Part shown: positions 10,774 to 22,819 of the stretch, piece by piece
How positions within the stretch are numbered: the stretch's first letter is position 1
Layout: every line of letters starts with the position of its first letter
NCBI GenBank assembly: GCA_027625915.1
Contig: JANTQA010000023.1
Span: 19,096,001-19,160,000 of the forward strand
DNA: 64,000 nucleotides
Source: Anaeramoeba flamelloides
Lineage: Eukaryota; Metamonada; Anaeramoebidae
Direction: 5' to 3'
Notes under the pieces: generated by a model
Told to the model about the DNA's origin: nothing
Databases searched by the model: none
The model's input: the letters and a program-made list of their open reading frames with translations, nothing else
Made by a program: the position numbers and the translations under genes

Positions 10774-11642
10774 AGAAGATGAAAATTTTCAGTAAACTTT
10801 CCGTAAAGATCACATTCCAAGAATTAAAATAAACAATCAACGTTCCTCAATTCTTAAAGATTAGTTCATGATTTAAGCTTGTTAAAAGAATATTTAAAAA
10901 TTTGAAATTTTACAGTTTTTAAAAATCTTTTTTTGGAAAGCAAATTTTGTACAATTTATTTTGAAATATAAAGTAAAAAAGGATGGTAACCAACTTTCAT
11001 TTCATTGTTGGTCCCTAAATTTGTTATTATTTTACATATATTTTTGAAGAAAATATGATTTCCTCTTGCTGATAATTAAAAAAAAAAGATTTTGTTTGCA
11101 ATGTCAATTTTTAAAAATTTGATAAATCAGGTTTCAAAACATTTAATTCCAAAGAAAATTTTATAGATCTACTTATTTTATAAAACGTATTTAACATTCG
11201 AACATTTAAAATATCTTTATTCAAAGTGGGTAAAACAATTCGAAAGGTTTACAAATTAACAATTTAACAGTTAATTTAAAAATTTCAAATTATATTATAT
11301 ATTTATTAAGGGCTACGTTTGTAAGTCAACAATTTGCCTCAACGACTTTAGTTCCAATCTCATTTACACTATGAAAGTCAGGATCTACAAAATATTCACC
11401 AATTTGGATCAAAAAATCATTGTATGTCATTTTTTTTTAAATGAAAAATTCAATGCTAAATTTTGAGATACGTGAACTCGAACACCTTGTTAAGGAACAT
11501 GGAAATGAAAAAAGAAAAATAATCCCGATTATTTAACATTAAAAACACTTTTCAAAATATCATGAACTTGAAAAGATCACCTTGCCAACGATCAACGATC
11601 ATTGGGTTACTTTAATTTATTACATTCTTCTCCACAAACAAT
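10774..11642. other. Intergenic stretch with a coding-like island
   Basis: Between 11277 and 11540 the base composition becomes less AT-rich and frames open on both strands. Minus: ATG at 11435 gives MTYNDFLIQIGEYFVDPDFH... (34 codons). Plus: a frame with FSSNLIYTMKVRIYKIFTNL, and a second from 11442 (MKNSMLNFEIRELEHLVKEH). None has convincing splice sites or a recognised family. The rest is plain AT-rich spacer. Confidence 0.25.
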
Positions 11643-12138
11643 TGATCTGTTCCAACCCTACCCGTGAAAATTTATAAGACCTAGAAATTGGTTTTCTATT
11701 ATAAAATTGTGTTTTTTGATATAGAAAATTCAATTTCAATCATAAGATCAAAATTTTAACTTCTCTTACTTCATTCGAGTTATTTTTTTATAAAAAAAAA
11801 TCAAAAATTAAATTTTTTCAAGAATTGAAATGAAAGAAACTATGGAAACTTGAAAATACTTCCGATCTTTGTTTTTAAATTTTGTAAAAACCTGAGATTT
11901 TAACTATTTTGGAAATTGAAGAAACACCTTAATGTAAGTTTTTTTATTGATTTGTTTGTTAATTTCTAAAACCAAAAAATGGATAACTTATTTTTTAATC
12001 TTGTATTATAAATTGTATGGTTTTGGATGAGCTTTAATAACCCTTTTATGGTTTGTTGTAAAAAATAAATTTTTCAGAATAGAAAATCAATTTCTAGGTC
12101 TCATAAATTTTCAGGGTAGGGCTGGAACAGCGGTATTA
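11643..12138 (+). mobile_element. Foldback element, family C-related copy
   Basis: Inverted arms of about 55-60 bases flank roughly 380 bases. The left arm reads CTGTTCCAACCCTACCCGTG and continues through AAGACCTAGAAATTG; the right arm is its near reverse complement. The GCTGTTCCA...CTACC core is shared with the elements at 14167-14570 and 33192-33756, so these are probably related ends. Confidence 0.65.
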
Positions 12139-13340
12139 ATTATTACAAAGGATTTGTGATTTTGGCTTTGTTTTTTTTTTTTGTTTCTTTTGTTTTTCCT
12201 TGAATTAAATCGAATCATTGAGGCTAAGAGGAGAGTGTCTCCTCGAATTTTTTTTTGAACCAACATGATCCATACCAAACTTACTGAACATTTTTAATAA
12301 TTCTTTTTCAATAAAATTTTTTTTAGTTTAGATCGTTACTCTCAAAACTCAATTTGTAGTATCAAGATAAAATTGGGTTAAGGTTGTGTGGTAAAAATTT
12401 TGAACAATTTATTTTGCCAGTCTAATTGAAATTGAAATTTCAAAAATTTAAAAAAGGAATTGCACATTATAATAAATAGACCAAATTAAAACAACATCAT
12501 TGGAAAATTATTTTTCAATGAAATATTTTCAATTTTGATGATAGATTTCTGTTTATTAAAAAAAATAAAAAAGGTTAAAATACACACAAAAAAAGAGTAA
12601 TATTTATAAAAATTTAAATCAATCCTTGGGAATATATATCAAGAAGACAAAGAGAATTGTAAAAAAAAAAATTATTTTTCATTATTGGTTTTTTTCCAAA
12701 ATCAATTTTTAAAGTTATGATGCCATTTCTTTACTTGATTTTTTTAGGTGCCTGGTGGCTATAAAAATCAGAAAAATACATTATAAGAATTAAAAAACTT
12801 ATTCATGATTAGATCATAAACTATTTGATTTTGATCAAATCTTGAACATATTGAACGGGACTTAGGAACTTTCAAGAACTGAATCTAACTCATACAATTT
12901 GAAATCGGACTGAATTGAACCGAATCAAACTTTCCTTACAATCTGCCAGGTCTGTACTTGTACTGTGTTAATATTGTTGAACCGAGTATTATGTACTAGG
13001 ATTTTGTGAAAATACGATTTGGGAAACTTTCAAAAAAAAAAAAAAGAAGCAAACAAAACAACAAAAAGAAAACAGTTCGAAAACCAATTCTTATACTTAA
13101 AAAATCAGCACTTTATAGATGTACCTTATCTATAAAGTTCTAATTTAAAAGTTAATAAAGTAACATATTTCATTTGATCTATAATTGATCAAATATTGAG
13201 ATCTCTTTATTGAAATAGTAAAATCTATGATTTTACGTGTAAATTTCTTTTAAGGAAATTTAGGTTTTTAGTACGTCTGGAGTGTCTTTCAAAGTCCTTT
13301 CCCAACAAGAATTTTTTTAATTTTTTAATTTGCTTTCTAT
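12139..13340. other. Intergenic stretch; less AT-rich patch near 12.85-13.0 kb
   Basis: It contains a perfect short hairpin near 12228-12245 (GAGGAGA, loop, TCTCCTC) and a patch of unusually mixed base composition from about 12850 to 13010. In the patch a minus frame reads ILVHNTRFNNINTVQVQTWQ with one later stop. It does not fold by eye into a tRNA. No gene is claimed. Confidence 0.35.
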
Positions 13341-16300
13341 TTAATCAAAATCAGATGATTCAGATGATTCTGTTGTATCAAATTGGTCATCCTCACTACT
13401 TTCTTCTCCCCATAAATAATTTTTTGTAAATTTTTCTCGTAATCCCGAATTAATTAAAGACAATAAAGATGTTTTTCTTTCTTTGAGGATATTCTCCCTG
13501 TTTTCTGTCCGATCGACCTTTTTTAATTTATTTTTCATTTCAAAGAATTCATTGCCAAATAAGGAAGTGTTACTGCTTTTTGTTTCTGGTATTTTTTTTG
13601 AAATATTTGTTGATTGATCCAACTTATTTGTTGTGGTTTTTTTCATTTGTGGAATATCGAAAACTGGAGGTGAAGATGTTGGGATATTAAAAGTAGGTAT
13701 ATTGTTTTGCACTATTAAATACAATTCAAAAATTTAAAAATAAAATAAATATATAGATATATATATATATAAGAAATAGAGAGAGAAGAATTTAAACATT
13801 AATAATTGCGGTTTTTAATTAAATAAATGAATTAACAAAAAAAAATGGATTAACCAGTAGATAATTTGATAAATAAATAGCTTGTATTATTTTATAAGAT
13901 TATTGTTAAAGTTTAAATCTAGAAAATAACAAGTAAAATTGACCCACATAAAATCGTTTATTTGATCTTATTTAGTGTTTATTGAATTATTAAGTTCTTT
14001 TTTAAAAAAAATTAAAATAAAAAACTTGATTCAATTTTTTACAATTTTTTTTTTTTTGATTCTTGAGAATTTTTAGAATATCATGATTTTTTATTTTTTT
14101 CAAATACTTGGAATATTTTCTGTAAAAAAACAAAAAAATTGTTATACTTTCATTCTGGCGAAAAGATACAGCTACTCCAAGTCTACCGTGAAATTTTTTC
14201 AATATCAAATTTTGATGTTGTTATAGATTTTTAAAAAGTTGAATATGAGAATAAGAAAGCTCATATTGAAAAAAAAATTCACAAAATGTGCTGATATTCA
14301 AGAATTTTTTCTGATTTTCAAAAAAAAAAAATTCAGAATCCAAAATTTCTCTAAACATCGAAAATTTATTAAGAAACTACATAAAATTCACTCTGAAAAA
14401 AATAAATTTTTTTTCGACCACACCAGAAATTTATTTTTCAGCTCAACTCATTTCTGAAAAAATATTTTCAATATGAGCTTTCTTATTCTCATATTCAAAT
14501 TTTTAAAAATCTATAACAACATCAAAATTTGATATTAAAAAAATTTCACGGTAGACTTGGAACAGCTGTAATTTTTTCATTAATTTATTTTGTGTATTTA
14601 TTTGTTATTAAAATTCTTTTATATAAGATTACTATTATCAACTTCAAATATTTGGATGAGAAACCATCACAACTTTTTATTTTCTTCTTTTGAACATTTT
14701 ATGATTTTATACGAAAAAAAGAATAAATAAAAAAAATTTTAGAAAAAGACAAATTTGACGATTTCCCTCTCACTGGGCTCACAGGAAAATAATCAAAAGA
14801 ATTAAACCCAAATATAAAAGTTAACTTTATTCATCTTGTTTTTATTACTAGGTGTTATTAATCAACTTTTCTATGGATATACACTATACATTGCTTCAAA
14901 TAACTTCATATTTGTGAAATATCTATCAATTATATTACCGTAACAAAAATAATTATTTTGAGTTTTTGTATTTTTTTTCATTAACTAGACCAACACTAAA
15001 ATTAGTCTTGTATTTATCACAGTAACAATTTTGTTTTTGAATTTCAGAGATATTGTTGAATCAAGTGAAAAAATGCAACTAATCAATTCCTCTTCAAGTG
15101 CTAGATGTTTTGATGACAACCTGGATTATCACGATATTAGCAATATATACATGAGAGTATGATAAAATCCAGATTAATACAACTTTATTGAAAAAAATCA
15201 AAAATCGCAATAATCCACATTATCACGATAAAACAAAAATAGCTAAAATAGAAAAATTATTTTTTTGAAATCACCTTAAAAAAATATCTTGACTTTTACA
15301 AAAAAAAAAACACTTTTACAACAATTTTTCCCTTTAATAATGCTAGAAAATGTTTGAAAGGGTTGTAAAGTGTCTTCAAGGATTTGAAAGGTTTGAAACA
15401 CAAAATCGCAATAGAAAGATAATTATTTTTTTTTGAATTGAAAAATTTTCTTTTTTTTCTTTTTTTTTGTTAACTAAAGTATAATTCTTATTAAGATTAT
15501 TACAATCAAATAAATAATAGCCCATTTTGAAAATGTACTTGATATCTATAATAGTTGTACTTTTTTTTTTTTTTTTTAAGAGAGATTATTATCTCCACAA
15601 GTGAAATAAACAAAAAGAAGAAAAAGGAATTTCCATTCTTATTAGTATTCGATTCAAAATAAAATTCATTGAAACGTTCTAGTTGTGTTTTCTCTGTAAT
15701 GAAAAGATAAGAGAAGAAGAATAATAAAGACAAGAAAACATGTTTTCCAAACAATCTTTATAATCAGATAAAATGTTGCAAGGAGATTGAGAAAGCTTTT
15801 GAAAGGTGTTAAACAACTACTTTGAACTTTTATGGGATAAAGAATGTGTTTTAACTAATAGAACATATTCTTAAAAGAAAAGATGAAGAGTTGGTAGGTT
15901 TATTAATCTTTTTTATTCATAGCAATTAATAACACCACAATAGTCTGATAAAATATGATTTACCCTCCCTTCTTACAGTCATTGGATAAAGAATCAATCT
16001 ATCTAGGAGCCAAACCAAAGTAAAATCAATAAAACTCTTGATCTGATCCTTAATTTAATTATGTTTATTTTTTTGTTGTTTTTTTTTAAAGAATCACTTT
16101 TTTTTTCAAGGATCTTGTTTTTTGATCAAAGAAATTTTTTATTTTTAAAAATATTGCTTAATTATAAGAAAATTCCTCAACTATGATATCGTGATTTAAT
16201 TGTTTATAGTGATACCTTTGAAATTTATCATTTATCACCATTATTTTCTCAAATAAGATCTATCAAAAAACACTTTTTTAATCTTCCCCTTTTTGAAAAT

Positions 16301-18174
16301 AGACTACCAAAATCAAGTTATACAAAAAAATAAAAAAAATAAGAAAAAAAAATGAATAACTTACTTGGAGGAGGTGGTGGTATCTTCGAATCCTTTTTTT
16401 TTTCAATTTCCCAATCATCCCAATTTTCTTTATCATATAAATGCTTTGAAATTTCTTTTATTATATCTACTGCGGAATCATTGTCATCTCGAGAAATTGC
16501 TGTAATTAAATTTTGAATTTTCTTCATCTGGTTTTTATTTACTTTTAAGAGATTTTGAGAAATTTTTTCTGCAGAATCAATTTTCTTTGCAACGCCTAAA
16601 ACCAATTCTTCCACTATTTCATGAATAAATGGATACTTGTATTTTTTTTTTCTTTTAATTTTCCAAATTCGACCCGAAGAAGATTTCAATTTCCTTGATT
16701 TGTCAAGTTTTTTTTTTAATTTTCTTTTTTCTTTTAATTCCTTTTTTTGTTGAGAATCTGATAATTCTTTTTTCATTGTTTGTAGGATTTTCCTTTTGTT
16801 TTTAATTTCCTTCAGAGTGACTCTATATTGTGTATGCAATTTTTTTTCTTGATTTTCTAATTCCAAATCTTCTTCAAATATTTTTTGAATTCGATATTGA
16901 CGAATTAAAATCGCTTGTTGATCTTCTTCAGATATTTTTGGCTCCTCATCATTCTCATCCCCGTTCCCATTCTCATTCTCATTCTCATTCTCATTCACAT
17001 TCTCTTCATCATCTTCGTCATTTCTGTTCTTAAATTCCCCACTTAATTGAAGAATTTCATGGTCAATTATTTTTAATTCCTGTGATAACTGGTCACGCTT
17101 GATCGCAATCGAGGTCTTGTATTCGTTTTCTAATAAATCCGCTTTCTGATTTAATATTTTGATTTGACTAATAATCTCAACAATTTTTTCTTCCAAATTG
17201 TTACCCATAAGCCCGCGGAACAGTGAGCGTATCGATTGGTGGGACGCTGTCAGTTTGACTTGCTCTTCATTTTTTTTTTGCTTTTGTTTTTTCTTTTTCG
17301 TTTTCTTTTTCTTATTCTTATTCCTTTTCTTCTCTTCTTTTTCCAATGATTCAATGTTGCCATATAATCGATGCTTTTCGTTCAGTAAATCAACATTCCC
17401 ACCAACACCAGATTCACCATATGCCGTAATAAACATCGTGATGAAATCATGGTTTTCCTTATAAAGTTTGTTCTCGTTCTCCTTTGTTAAAAAAACAGAC
17501 ACGGGCTTCTTTAAGGAATACAAGTAAAGTTCCTTATGATCGACAAAGTCTAAATTAAGTGATCTGTTCAGTTGTAATTTTTCAATTTTGGTAATTTTAT
17601 ACCCTTGGCTTTTATATTTTTGTTCAAGTTTTTTTTTTGTTTCCAAGTCTTTGTCTTCAAGTGCCTTTTCGTTTTCTTTTTGTTTTTTTCCAGAGTTTTT
17701 CTTTTCCTTTTCTTGTTTTTTTTTTTTGGTTTTCTTCTCTTTTTTTTTTTCTTCTTTTTCCTTGTCTTTTTGTTTGTCTTTATTTTTGTTTCTTTTTTCT
17801 TTTTCTTTATCCTTTTTTTGATCTTTTTCTTTTTCTTTATCTTTTTTTGGATCTTCTTTTTTGTCTTCTATTTTCTCTTTTTCTTTATTTTTGTTTGTAT
17901 TTTGTTTTTCTTTTTTTGTTTTTTCTTTATCCTTTTTTTGATTCTTTTTGTCTTCTTTTTTATCTTCAACTTTATCTTTTTCTATCTTCTGTTTTTCCTT
18001 ATTTTTGTTTGTTTTTTGTTTTTCTTTTTTTAATTTCTGTTTTTGTTTTTTAGTCTTTTTTTTTTTTTTATTATCTTTATCATTTGTTTTTTCAATTATT
18101 TCTTTGTCTAATTCAGTTGGTGAATCTGAAACATTCTTATCTTTTGAATTTGTTTTGTCTTTTTTTTTAGACAT
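13341..18174 (-). CDS. Lys-rich protein with proline run and acidic tail; possible actin nucleation-promoting factor
   Basis: Exon 1 (18174-16365, ATG at 18174) encodes 603 codons. Residues 1-190 are almost pure Lys/Glu/Asp/Asn; a globular part follows (HDFITMFITAYGESG); then coiled-coil-like helices, an Asn-Glu repeat, and finally IPPPPP. It ends at a perfect GTAAGT donor in phase 1. A downstream exon (13711-13341) starts after TTTAATAG with the matching phase and reads QNNIPTFNIP, KNKLKKVD, SLLSLINSGLREKF and an acidic tail, WGEESSEDD to SSDFD. Joined, the protein has 726 residues. A proline run, a short LLxxIxxG-like motif and an acidic end resemble the WASP-family output region, but the match is weak and no known N-terminal domain is seen. 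The 2653-base intron holds two repeats; the two ends could be separate genes. Confidence 0.6.
14167..14570 (+). mobile_element. TA-flanked foldback element, family C copy 1
   Basis: A 404-base element with nearly identical inverted arms of about 110 bases. The ends read TACAGCTACTCCAAG and, inward from the right, TACAGCTGTTCCAAG. Arms include TCTACCGTGAAATTTTTT and ATGAGAATAAGAAAGCTCAT. TA lies at both ends. It sits inside the proposed intron of the Lys-rich gene. It has no transposase. Confidence 0.8.
15100..16250 (+). repeat. Repeat G, copy 1 (~1.15 kb)
   Basis: It matches 53390-54665 over its whole length in the same orientation. Shared blocks include GAAATCACCTTAAAAAAATA, TCTTGACTTTTAC, TTGTGTTTTCT, GAACATATTCTT, CTTGATCTGATCC and TTTTTTGATCAAA. 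The ends carry decayed versions of the TATCGCGATA palindromes seen in copy 2 (here TTATCACGATA and similar). There is no long coding frame. It sits inside the proposed 2.65 kb intron, near its donor. Confidence 0.75.
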
Positions 18175-19270
18175 TAATCAAAAGGTTGAGAAAATACCTC
18201 AAAAAATACAAAATTTAAAAAATGAACAAAATTTTTTTTTGGAAGTAAATTCCCTTTATTTTTGGAAAAAATTGGTATTCAATTTTTTTTTTTTCCAATT
18301 AGCTTTGGTTTTGAATATGATATAAGAAATACTTTTAGTCTGAAAATAATGAGAAAATCAAAAATAGTAAAAATTTATGGTTTTCTATTCCTGTTTTTAA
18401 GAAACAGAAATAGGGTCTTTTACTTTGTTAATGAATACCACTTTACAAACTGTTCTAAATGTTGAGAAGAAAAAAATCAATTCTTTTGTCAAATATTTCT
18501 TTAAGGACTACGTTTCCATGTCTGGTGGGTGTTTAGTTATTGTGTTATTTCGCTTTCACTTCTCAAAAAATATTTTCATTCAGAAGAAATTGTCCAAAAA
18601 CAAAAAAAAAACATTTTTTGTCATCTTTACCTTTTCATAAACTTACTTTTCTTTGTTTTACAATGAAAAGGAAAAAAGAAATAAAAAAAAAAATAATGCA
18701 AAAAATAGTTTTTGGGGATAATCAAGTGTAAGTTAAAATTTGTGATCATTTTAAAACTTGTTAACGCAAATGTAAAAAATATGTAGAGCAGTTAGAGAAA
18801 TTACTGTGTGTTCAGAAAGTTGAAATACTAATTCTGATATATTAAAATCAATTACATTTTGGAATGATCTTATAAGGTAAAAATTATGATAATTTCACAT
18901 TTTTTTCCCAAAGAAATTTCTTATTGGACAAATATTACTGAGATTATTAAAAACTTTGAAGCATGTTTTTATATAATATTTCACCATTTTCACCGGAAAA
19001 GATTTTCCTTATGTGAAAATGAATTAAAAGAACTTAGGATATTTTTCAAGAAAATTGATCAAATTTGAAAACATTTCCAACTTGGAAATGTAACTGTAAA
19101 AATAGTTTTGAACAGATTGTGTATTTTTTGTGTTTCTATATATGGAAGGGGATTTTGGAAATCTTAAAAATAATTTTTATAGGATCGAAGATTGTAAAAA
19201 CTAAAATTTTAAAAATTATTGGAATACTGAAAATTTCACAATTTTTTATAAAGCAATTCTCTACATGGTA
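18175..19270 (+). other. Region upstream of the Lys-rich gene with unassigned short frames
   Basis: It probably holds the promoter of the minus-strand gene starting at 18174. On the plus strand an ATG frame, 18886-19068 (60 codons), has ordinary composition (PKEISYWTNITEIIKNFEAC). Another frame, 18431-18640, reads MNTTLQTVLNVEKKKINSF. A short ATG frame reaches GDNQV followed by a perfect GTAAGT near 18729, and a branch-like TACTAAT lies near 18828. These could be pieces of a spliced gene or an upstream part of the LINE remnant that follows. No family is recognised. Confidence 0.2.
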
Positions 19271-19799
19271 ATTTGACTGAGATTGAAGAACTCTTTTAAG
19301 ATTTTTTTATCCCCAAGTTCATTTTTTTTAAAATCAAAATTTAATCCTTAAATTCAATTATCAAAGATCTTAAAAGATTTATGGTTATTGTTTTGATTTA
19401 TAAACATTCCCCTTATTACTAAGCTGAGTTCCGTCTGTGGGAACTCAAAAAATGAGATTGTTCAAAGTGATATAAAATGATATCGAGAAGTTCGAAGAAC
19501 AACAATTAATATCCTTATCTCGGCTTTATAACAATATCATTATTTTGAGTCTGGAAGGGGATCCAAAACGAAGAATAATAAATGGTGATTTTTGAACAAA
19601 TGAAACAATATGAAATGCTATTAATTTTTGACTCGGGATCTAACTCATCGAACAAGTAAAGAAACAAAAAATAAAAGTAAAATGTTTTTTTATTTTTTCA
19701 TGGTACTTTGATTAACTTGTTCTTCAAAGGATCTTTTTTTTTTCCAATAGTTTTAACGAAAATATTGAAGTTAACTTTTACATTTTTCATCATTGGAGA

Positions 19800-20270
19800 C
19801 ATAAATTGGTTTAAATTTTACCGAGAATAACTAGATTGTTCATCTTTTCAAAGAGATCCCTCTCCCACATTATTCCCTATTTGCCAGTCAATCCTTGAAA
19901 ACAGTCAACCATAAAAACATGTATGTTCCTGGCGTTCTTAAAAAAAATATGTTTTTGAACAATACTCTAAAATTTCTTGACTTGATATTTTAAAAAAAAA
20001 ATATTTTTATCGATCATTTTCTTTTAGACTGCCCATTCTCTGGAAAAAAATCGAAAAATTTGGATTAGGGAATTAATCCAAATAAACAAAATTTATAAGC
20101 AATTAAAGAATAATATTCTTGATTTTATTCGAAATAAAGACTTATTATTTATTTTATAATTGGTCAATTATAAAGAAAATTATGACTCTTTATTAAAATT
20201 TCTATAAAAAAATTTAGAAATTGGGACTGTAAGAGAAAACTAGTTTCCTCCCTTCGAAATAAATAAAAAA
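19800..20270 (+). mobile_element. Decayed LINE 3' end, copy 2
   Basis: The frame near 20010-20060 reads DHFLLDCPFSGKKSKNLD, which corresponds to DHFLWNCPAYENNRKIW in the better-preserved copy at 22820-23560. Further on, the match to its extreme C-terminus resumes (GTVREN, then FPPF) and is followed by an A-rich tail at about 20258-20282. Stops and frame changes interrupt the coding sequence. Its upstream boundary is uncertain. Confidence 0.6.
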
Positions 20271-20702
20271 AAAAAAAAAAAAATGGTTTGTATTATTTTT
20301 TTCTTAGAACTTTTAAATTTATTTTTTACTCCTTTCCAAACCTCCTTAAATGGTCTTCCTTTCTCTTTTATCGAAGAAAAAAGAGAAAAATATTTTTTTT
20401 TTGAATGATATTGAAACTTTTTGAAATGAGATAAAAAAAGTCTTTTTGTATTGATACATTGTTTTTAATTTATAAATAAATTTTATTTCTTTTCCAAACA
20501 ATCCCCAAATTATCAGGCACTTTATTTTTAGTTTTTATTGAACAAATTTTTTATTTCATAGGACCAAAATATGTTTACAATTTATCTAAAATTGAGACAT
20601 TCGATTATCTCACCCTGATCAATTAAACAACATTGTAAAAATTTTAAAGTACTGTTAAATAACTATAAATTTTATATTTAACAACAAATTTATTTTATAA
20701 AA

Positions 20703-20904
20703 TACAGTCAGTTCCACTTTTAAGGCACAAACTATCAACGAAATTTAAGGCACAAAAAACATCTCAAATTAAAGCACAAATTTTGTAATTATTTTTTTTT
20801 ACAATTTATTCTACTATAATCTGAATTTTGTGTCTTAATTTGAGATTTTTATTGTGTCTTAAATTTCGTTGAAAGTTTGTGCCTTAAAAGTTAAACTGAC
20901 TGTA
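20703..20904 (+). mobile_element. TA-flanked palindromic MITE, family D copy 2
   Basis: A 202-base near-perfect palindrome. Both ends read TACAGTCAGTT and continue into AACTTTTAAGGCACAAAC or a close variant. Each arm has three AAGGCACAA-type units exactly 25 bases apart. TA lies at both ends. It has no coding sequence and is related to the longer element at 10459-10773. Confidence 0.8.
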
Positions 20905-22180
20905 CTTCTTATTTAACTTTATTAGAATTGGAAATAAGAAGATCAAAAATTATCAAAATTTGCTGAATTATATATGGAATTCAGTAAATCTTTCCACAAA
21001 AACTAAAATGCAATTTTAAACTCCAAAGAGTTTTAATCTCATTCGTATCTGTAGTTTTCAAAAATTATATACTTTAATTTTCACAAAGAAAAAGTTTATG
21101 TTTATAAAAAAATAAATATAAAAATATATAAATTAATTTGTTTTTTTTTTAATAGTTCATAGTGACTCTATTTAGAAATAATATGAGTAATGAAAAAGAA
21201 AAAAAGTAATTTTATTTGCATTTTCATAATTTAAATGGGAAAAAGAGTAAAAATGATAAAATAATTCTAATTTTTTAAAGTTAATAAAGATTCTAATATA
21301 GACAAAAGTATTGAATATCATCTATTTATTAAAGATTATCTGAAATTCCACAAGAAATTTTAAGTTAAATATCTTCAAAATTAAATACTTAAATTATATT
21401 AAAAAGAATATAAAGTGTATCTAACTATCTTTGCTCAGAGCAGAAAACAGTTTTTTTTTCCGAAATAGATCACTTTGTTTATCTATCTTATTCTAATACA
21501 ACATATAAACATATAAAAAATTGTATCACTATATTCAAATCAAATTTGAAAGTAAACTTAGTAATATATTAAGAAAATTTTAAATAATTTATTAAATTAT
21601 TTTTAAATTTTTTCAATTTTCTAAGGTGTAATTTTTATTAACTTTCTTGTTTTTAGCTAAAATTTGTATAAAAAAATTTAAATTATTTTTTAAGAAAAAG
21701 TTTCTAATCTGATCCTTAATTTTAAGAATTTTTTTCTCATAATATCGAACTTTAAGAATCGATATCCTATTTAATTTTTGTTTAATATATATTTCGGTTA
21801 GTATGCAATATGTAAACTGGTTTAAAATACAGTTTTTGATTTGAAACAAGAGTTTTAGCAAGTCTAAATGGGTTATTTTAGTAAATTTAGTATTTAAAAA
21901 GATTACAAAAGTACTTTATTTCGGTAATTCACATGTCATAAATTATTACCATAGAAATAACGATTGTTTTTAATATTCCACTTCTAGAGTTATTTCTAAG
22001 TTTTTTACAAATCAAAAGAATTGAGTAAAACCAAATATTTTACACTACCCCTTTGAATTCTAAAAACCTAAATTCAGTGGAATCAAAAATATTAACTACA
22101 GATATTGGAATTTTTATTTATTATAATGAATTTTGGAGATTTTTTTGAATTTTCACAGAATTTCGTTAAGATATGTCAAG
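20905..22180. other. AT-rich gene-poor stretch
   Basis: No supported gene. A minus-strand frame of 82 codons at 21613-21861 has no ATG at its start, is rich in Ile, Lys, Asn and Leu, and has no recognisable domain. Otherwise A/T spacer. Confidence 0.4.
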
Positions 22181-22185
22181 TTTGG

Positions 22186-22200
22186 AGGTTTTCCAGAACT

Positions 22201-22237
<37 letters not shown>

Positions 22238-22770
22238 AGAGAGAAATCTATGATTTAAATCTATTCTTGTTAATTCTGGAAAACCTAAACACAATTTTAC
22301 TTTTTTTTCAGTTTATTTGTAGAATCAATAGTTTTTTAGATAAAGCAGAAAACTCAAGAAAAACTCAGGAAACATTTTTTATTAATTTCAGAAATAAAAA
22401 TAAAAGTTAATCAATTTTCTTATCATAAAATTTAAAAAAGCCTAACAGTGCCTTTACAGAATTCTCAATAATATAGAAAAATCAAGGATTTTGCTCAATT
22501 CATTTGAATTTCTGGAATAGCTAAAAACCAAGGTTTTCATGACTTTTCTCCTTTATCTGAAAAAACTATTGATTATACAAATTAATATAAGACTCAGATA
22601 AAAAAAGTGTTTTTTTATTTTTTTTTTTAATTTAACAAATTAAAACAAAATAATATATCTATTTTTTTTTTATTTCCATTTTTTTGAAAAAAAGGTCACG
22701 TTTACAGATTTTAAAAGAATTGTTAAAAAATCAAAGATTATTCTCTATTCTAGTAAATTTTATAAAACCT
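22186..22770. repeat. Cluster of ~75-base hairpin repeats (family F), with a 33-A tract
   Basis: Three diverged units (near 22186-22290, 22452-22535 and 22700-22770) share the pattern TTCCAGAATT, an A-rich arm, a central AATCTATGATTTTA block, and AATTCTGGAAAACCTAA. The outer blocks are complementary, so each can form a hairpin. The first unit is interrupted by a run of 33 A at 22202-22234. Further units occur at 60.1 and 61.0-61.4 kb. Confidence 0.55.
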
Positions 22771-22819
22771 AACAGCAAAACAAGTTACCTTTAATTTATC
22801 GTTCTTTAAAAGGGATAAA

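Noticed and set aside
10344-10840. Two frames, one on each strand, containing LRHRKN
   Set aside because: Both read the same inverted ends of MITE D; the shared peptide is a product of the palindrome.
12850-13010. Possible structured RNA in a less AT-rich patch
   Set aside because: No cloverleaf or known RNA shape could be drawn by eye; kept only as an intergenic note.
14239-14457. Plus-strand frame of about 70 codons
   Set aside because: It spans the arms and centre of foldback element C copy 1.
15506-15754. Minus-strand frame of 82 codons
   Set aside because: It is inside repeat G, is not conserved in the second copy, and is mostly poly-Lys/Phe.
17588-18053. Long plus-strand Phe/Leu-rich open frames
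   Set aside because: They are the complement of the Lys/Glu-rich coding region of the minus-strand gene; poly-Lys codons read as poly-Phe on the other strand.
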